The notes under the pieces are model-generated. The model searched no databases. It was not told the DNA's origin and was given only the letters and a program-made list of their open reading frames with translations. A program made the position numbers and the translations under genes. Shown here one piece after another: positions 59,789-64,000 of a stretch of DNA of 64,000 nucleotides (the stretch's first letter is position 1; each line of letters opens with the position of its first letter). This DNA comes from Zarea fungicola (Eukaryota; Ascomycota; Sordariomycetes; Hypocreales; Cordycipitaceae): contig FWCC01000314.1 of assembly GCA_900169235.1 (NCBI GenBank), positions 28,200-92,199 on the forward strand, read 5' to 3'.

Positions 59789-60133
59789 ATGAAATTCCTC
59801 TCTCCGACCGTCGCAATGTTGGCACTGCTTTCAGGCGTACATGCCGTAGATCGCAAACTATCGGTTATCGTGTCTTTCGACGACCCGAATACACCAGACT
59901 CTGTCGTTTTTACGGCCAGACAGAAGATTATAGATGACGGTGGCATGATTACGCATGATTATCGGATTATCAAGTTGGTTTCCTTGTTCCTCCCTTGCTT
60001 TGCTGATGCCAACCATATTTCTAGGGGATTCTCCGCCATTGCGTTTGAAAAATCACTCGAAATGGTACAGACATTTGGCAGTGATCATTCCATCAGAGTC
60101 GAAGAGGATCAAGTGGTCACTGCGAATAACTGA
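59789..60133 (+). CDS. Secreted I9-type peptidase inhibitor (subtilisin propeptide-like)
   Basis: Exons 59789-59973 and 60025-60133 give 97 residues. A signal peptide, MKFLSPTVAMLALLSGVHA, is followed by a single inhibitor I9 fold. The first strand is KLSVIVSFDD, the middle helix holds VFTARQKIIDDGGMITHDY, and GFSAIAFEKSLEMVQ with the closing SIRVEEDQVVTAN follows. This is the propeptide domain of subtilases standing alone, as in the basidiomycete inhibitor POIA1, with no protease domain downstream. The 51-nt intron (GTTGGT..TTCTAG) is in frame, so a retained form with 17 more residues is possible; the spliced joint RIIKGFSAIAFE is what the family shows. Confidence 0.82.
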   Translation: MKFLSPTVAMLALLSGVHAVDRKLSVIVSFDDPNTPDSVVFTARQKIIDDGGMITHDYRIIKLVSLFLPCFADANHISRGFSAIAFEKSLEMVQTFGSDHSIRVEEDQVVTANN

Positions 60134-60846
60134 GCTTCAACCTGCACATCATAAGTGCGTTTGACCATCTGGGAATGCTGCTACAAGGACATGATTATTG
60201 ATGTATATGAGACGGCGTTATTATGGATGTTTCTTGCTTTCTTGTAACTTTATGATCAACATGTTGTATACTGAGAGTTTACAAATCTACTGTTACTCCA
60301 AAAAGTATACATCGATTGTTGGTGCTATTTCTTGTCGTTGGCTGAATAAGAGATTACTGCGTCACACAACTGCATGCATACCATTGACGCTGTATATAGG
60401 CCATGGGGAAATTTATTGCAGCTACTGATCTACCTGGGTAGGTTAACTGCGATGCTATATTGCGCACGTTTGGTAAGGTGACAAACAGTTGTAGACTTGT
60501 AGTTAATAAATAAGATTGCAGCTCGTAGAAGTGGGTCGGCCGCGATATGCTGGTACCATTAACCCTTCAAGCCAAATAAGAGCTCCAATTGCCTCCTTCA
60601 CATTTTGTACAGCTTCTTCGCAGGAAATAGCTTCTCCCAGACGCAGCTTAGAACTGTAGCACGCGGAAACATCGACAACTTGATTTAATAACACGGTCAC
60701 ACTCAGTCCTAATCGTCATGCCACGTCACTGGGAAGCTCTTTGCCCTTCCGACCGTGTTTTCTACTATTTGTGAAATCGAGAACATACCTAGTCACATAT
60801 ATCCATCTTCTTCCCTACGCAATCATTTCGTCTACCAAATACCATC
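60134..60846. other. Spacer upstream of the Hook gene
   Basis: 713 bp. A 65-codon minus-strand frame (60503-60700) has no ATG and is not accepted as a gene. TGTATATAGG at 60389-60398 is a TATA-like word too far from any start to be assigned. Confidence 0.5.
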
Positions 60847-63645
60847 ATGCCTGTGTACAGTAGCCGTGCGCAAGCGGCGCTTTTGAAAGCTGTGAGTTCC
60901 TTGACACTTCAGACACCGGGCCGATGCGGCTCCAAGCTACAGGAGGCTGACTCTAACGGGCTCTGCTTGTAGGTCAACCATGTCTTTAGTCTTGACCGAA
61001 AAGCCGAATCGCTCGAAGATTTAACGAATGGCATAATACTAGCAAATATTCTACATGAACTGGACCCTGAATTCGACCCAACCCATCTTGAGTCGAATCC
61101 TGCCACGTCCCGGTACCTGACAAATAAGCGTAACATCCAAGCTGTTTATAAAGGCCTCTTTCGTTTTATCCGGCGACAGATTCCTGAACTGGGATGCCAA
61201 GCCAAGAAATTCGACTATCATGCCGTTGCCGAGAACCCTGAGCCGCAAGGCCTGAGCCAGGTTAGTACACCAGGACCTAGCTGGGCTTTTTGACCCAAGG
61301 TCTAACAATTTCGCGCGCGCTGACATGTCAAGCACAATAGCTTCTTGCTGTCATGGTGTCTGCTGCGGCCATGGGACCAGATAACATGAAATATGTCCCA
61401 CTGATTCAGAATAGCCTCGATAAAGTCAATCAGGCAGAAATCATGAACATCATCCGCGCTATGCAACTCGACGCTGCAAATGCAGGCGACGAAGATAAAC
61501 TCAACGAAGATATAGATGCAGTGATGGAGGCCAGAGACATGGATCTGGTGGTTGAGGAGCAGAATGCAGCTTTGCGACAGCAACTCGAAATTAATAAGAA
61601 GGCCCTGTCTGATTATATCACACGTCTCGAACATCTACAGCAGAGCCATGAAGAGCTCAAATACGAGAAAGAAAGGAATGATCGCGAGCTTGAAGTATTG
61701 CGAAAAGCTACCAAAGATGGTGCCAATAACGCAGAAGCTATTCGTCTCTTGGAGGATCAAGTTCACGAGCAAATGGAAATTATTGCAAAAAACGAAGAGA
61801 CTATCCGGGATCACGAAAGAATTCGAGCGCAACTTGAAGGCGAAGTGCAGAAGCTCGCCCAAAAAAGCTTACATGCTGATGAATTGCGAGATCAAGTAAC
61901 AGAATGGCGACACAAGGCAGAAGAACTAGAAAAGAAAGCAAATGCGGCTGAGCGATACAAGCAAAAACTCGAATCTCAACAGCATCTCGTAAAGGAAGTG
62001 CAAAACCTTCAGTATGAACGCGCAGAGCTTCAGGAGCAGCTGCGGTCACTAATGGATGAACGAGAAAAAGGCGACCGCACGAGAAACGCAGAAGATGAAT
62101 TGACACGCATGCTAACGCAATCGGAGCAACATCTTTGGGATGAGCGCAGTCAGAAAACGCAGCTTTTGAAGGATATGCAAACTCTTGAAGACGAATTGCT
62201 TCGCTTAAAGGCGCAACGGAGCCATGACGAACATTTTATTCAAGATCTACAAGAACAGCTGCAACATGGCGGTGGCACTTCTCCAGGCCAGACATCAACC
62301 CTGCCACTTTCTTCAACACTCGAAGACGAACTGAACAGCGCATCGAGCGACGACGGACAGAAGAATATGCCCCTTGAGCTTTCGAGGCTAAAAGCAGAAA
62401 ACGATTTGCTGCGAAGAACGATTGGGTCTACTGGTGATGCTGCCACTCTGAGGAAAGAAGCCGATGATGAGAAGAAGCAGCGCGAGAGACTTCAGCAAAG
62501 CTTAAACGATATGTTTGAGAAACACACTATTGTCCAGGATCAGATTGATGCCCTTATGAAAAGTTCTACGGAAGAAAAGTTGGTTGATTCAAGCTTTATT
62601 ACTGATCCTGAGCCATATTCTAACATTCTGATTTTGCAGCTCAAAAGCGTTCATCAACTTGCGTACTGAACATACAGAAATTCAGCGCCAGCTTGAGCAG
62701 CTCAAGAAACGAGCTGCAGACCTTCAGGCGAAGCTTGCCGACAAAGAGAGAGATCTTATGAGCGCAAAAACAGAACTTTCTGTCATTCAGAAGGATGGTC
62801 TTTCAGCGCTAGATGAGCTCAAGAGTACAGATAAGCTGATATCAGAGTCTCTGAAATCCGAACTTGATCGATTGCGGGAGGAGCTTGCATTCGTCAGCAA
62901 TGAGCGCGAGTCCCAAAAGACACAATTAATTGACGCCCTGCTGGCGAAAGATAAATTTCGGAAAGACGCAGAAGAGGCAAAAGAGTTGCAGGAAACAGCC
63001 GCACTCAGTATTGCCAATCAAGACTCTTCAGAAGCGGCCAAGAAAGCTGCGGAGAAGATTGAAAAGCTAAGAGATCGCCTTATAGAAAGGAAACAGGTAC
63101 GTCTTCTGACCATTGCCCAGCCTCTCCTTCGCGTGCGCGGCACGAAATTATTGTCTAGCAGGGACCATACTCAGCAGTGCCTTGTTCGATTGAAAACTAC
63201 ACCGAGATTTGCTTCTATGTCCGGAGTACTTGACTGACTTTTTCTTCTCCTATAAGCAACTCGAGCAAGCCGAGCAAGATAAAATCGATCTACAGCGAGA
63301 GCTCAAGGCTTTGCAAGGCGGCGAGCTTGCGACGGCCCAAAAAGTATGTGTTTTATATATGAGACAGAATTGCTTTTACAAGACCACAAAAGACTAACAA
63401 GCTCCACCCACAGACGGCCGCAGATCAAATGATAAAGAATTTACAGCGAGAGAATGCACTGATTGCCACGGCTTGGTATGACCTCACAAGCCGCCTCCAG
63501 AGCAACCAAGTCGTACTTCAACGCAAGCAAGATGCGCCAAAGAGCTGGCTGAACAAACAGAGGCAGATGGTCAATGGTCAGTTGCGCCAACGCGACTTGC
63601 TCTACCTCTACTGACCTGACATTCTCAGCTTCCCCGCGGAGATAA
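60847..63645 (+). CDS. hookA: Hook-family dynein adaptor (HookA)
   Basis: Fungal Hook links early endosomes, through Fts and FHIP, to dynein-dynactin for transport along hyphal microtubules. Exons 60847-60891, 60973-61260, 61341-62578, 62640-63096, 63257-63343, 63414-63576 and 63629-63645 give 764 residues. An N-terminal Hook/CH-like domain (SLDRKAESLEDLTNGIILAN to about residue 160, including NPEPQGLSQLLAVMVSAAAM) precedes a long coiled coil rich in Glu, Gln and Lys. The C-terminal cargo-binding end reads SWLNKQRQMVNASPRR, and only the last exon supplies SPRR. The fourth intron is 160 nt, longer than the others; its boundaries are the least certain part of the model. Confidence 0.92.
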
Positions 63646-64000
63646 GATCTGACGGGTTGAGCTCCGTGTCTGCCCAACGACTTTTGCCGGCCTATAATGT
63701 ATTCAGCATTTATGGTGCTTAACATCGCCGTCACGGTGCACGTGTTTCTTGAAGAACGTCATCCCGAACCGTTCTATAGCTGTTGCCAATATTTGGATGC
63801 ACATACTCCCGCTTCTCCCATTACTTTGTTATAGCCTACCCTCGTTTAGAGACTCTTTTCTCTCGCACGCTCAACTCCCCGGTTGCCATGCCAGTTAGAT
63901 TGAAGCATGTGTTCGGAAGCAGAAAGACTAGCATAGTTAGCCGACGCTTGTCTATATACATTTATAAATCTACATCCTTACCCCCCCCCCCCCCCCCCCC
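63646..64000. other. End of window with a 20-base poly-C run
   Basis: About 335 bases of non-coding DNA, the Hook 3' UTR side, ending in 20 consecutive C residues at 63981-64000. A pure homopolymer at the edge suggests an assembly or clone-end artefact or the beginning of an unresolved tract. Confidence 0.7.

Noticed and set aside
60503..60700. 65-codon minus-strand frame before the Hook gene
   Set aside because: It starts at GTG after an in-frame stop, has no ATG and no family resemblance.

Overview
The window is nuclear DNA of a filamentous ascomycete, most likely a Sordariomycete and probably of the order Hypocreales. The evidence is the dense mix of both strands, short GT..AG introns (mostly 46-100 nt) with CTAAC/CTGAC-type branch sites, a 423-residue GH18 endochitinase of the Trichoderma ech42 type, fungal Hook, Hym1, Sfi1 and Rav1 proteins, and TACCTAGGTA-rich intergenic DNA. 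No tRNA, rRNA, CRISPR array, transposase or biosynthetic cluster was recognised. I modelled 24 protein genes plus one doubtful small ORF. Exon phases were checked by hand in every multi-exon model.

Layout. 1-6.3 kb: secreted sulfatase (+) converging on nuclear exonuclease RAT1 (-). 7-12.1 kb: tether USO1 and arginine methyltransferase RMT3 (+). 12.1-23.3 kb, all minus: an OPT-family transporter with a 9-nt microexon, V-ATPase assembly factor RAV1, and spindle pole half-bridge protein SFI1. 24-28 kb: complex I assembly factor NDUFAF8 (+) facing isoleucyl-tRNA synthetase (-). 28.8-35.2 kb: HYM1/MO25 (+), the SMARCD-like chromatin remodelling subunit (-) and a PDK1-type kinase (-). 36.7-39.3 kb: an uncharacterised protein and SNARE SYN8 (+). 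39.6-42.1 kb: AMA1, the meiotic APC/C activator (-). 42.7-44.1 kb: GH18 chitinase (-), then a 3.4-kb gene-poor stretch. 47.5-51 kb: BET4 (+) converging on a histidine acid phosphatase (-). 51.5-55.6 kb: a JmjC/zf-4CXXC_R1/AT-hook chromatin protein (-). 56.1-63.6 kb: COQ2 (+), RPS23 (-), an uncharacterised protein (+), an I9-type inhibitor (+) and Hook (+).

Most genes are unrelated housekeeping genes rather than one pathway. The outstanding observation is in AMA1. Its reading frame runs intact for about 1.35 kb through the WD40 propeller except for two in-frame TAG codons, 513 bp apart. Both lie where a tryptophan (TGG) is expected, and neither can be removed by an in-frame intron. A-to-I mRNA editing confined to the sexual stage is known in Sordariomycetes and turns UAG into UGG. 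A meiosis-specific activator with two such codons therefore looks like a gene encoded as a pseudogene and repaired by editing only when it is needed. Secondary points of interest are the 9-nt microexon, very small first coding exons in SFI1 and BET4, a Cys-rich module inserted in the acid phosphatase, and the loss of two zinc-binding cysteines in RMT3.
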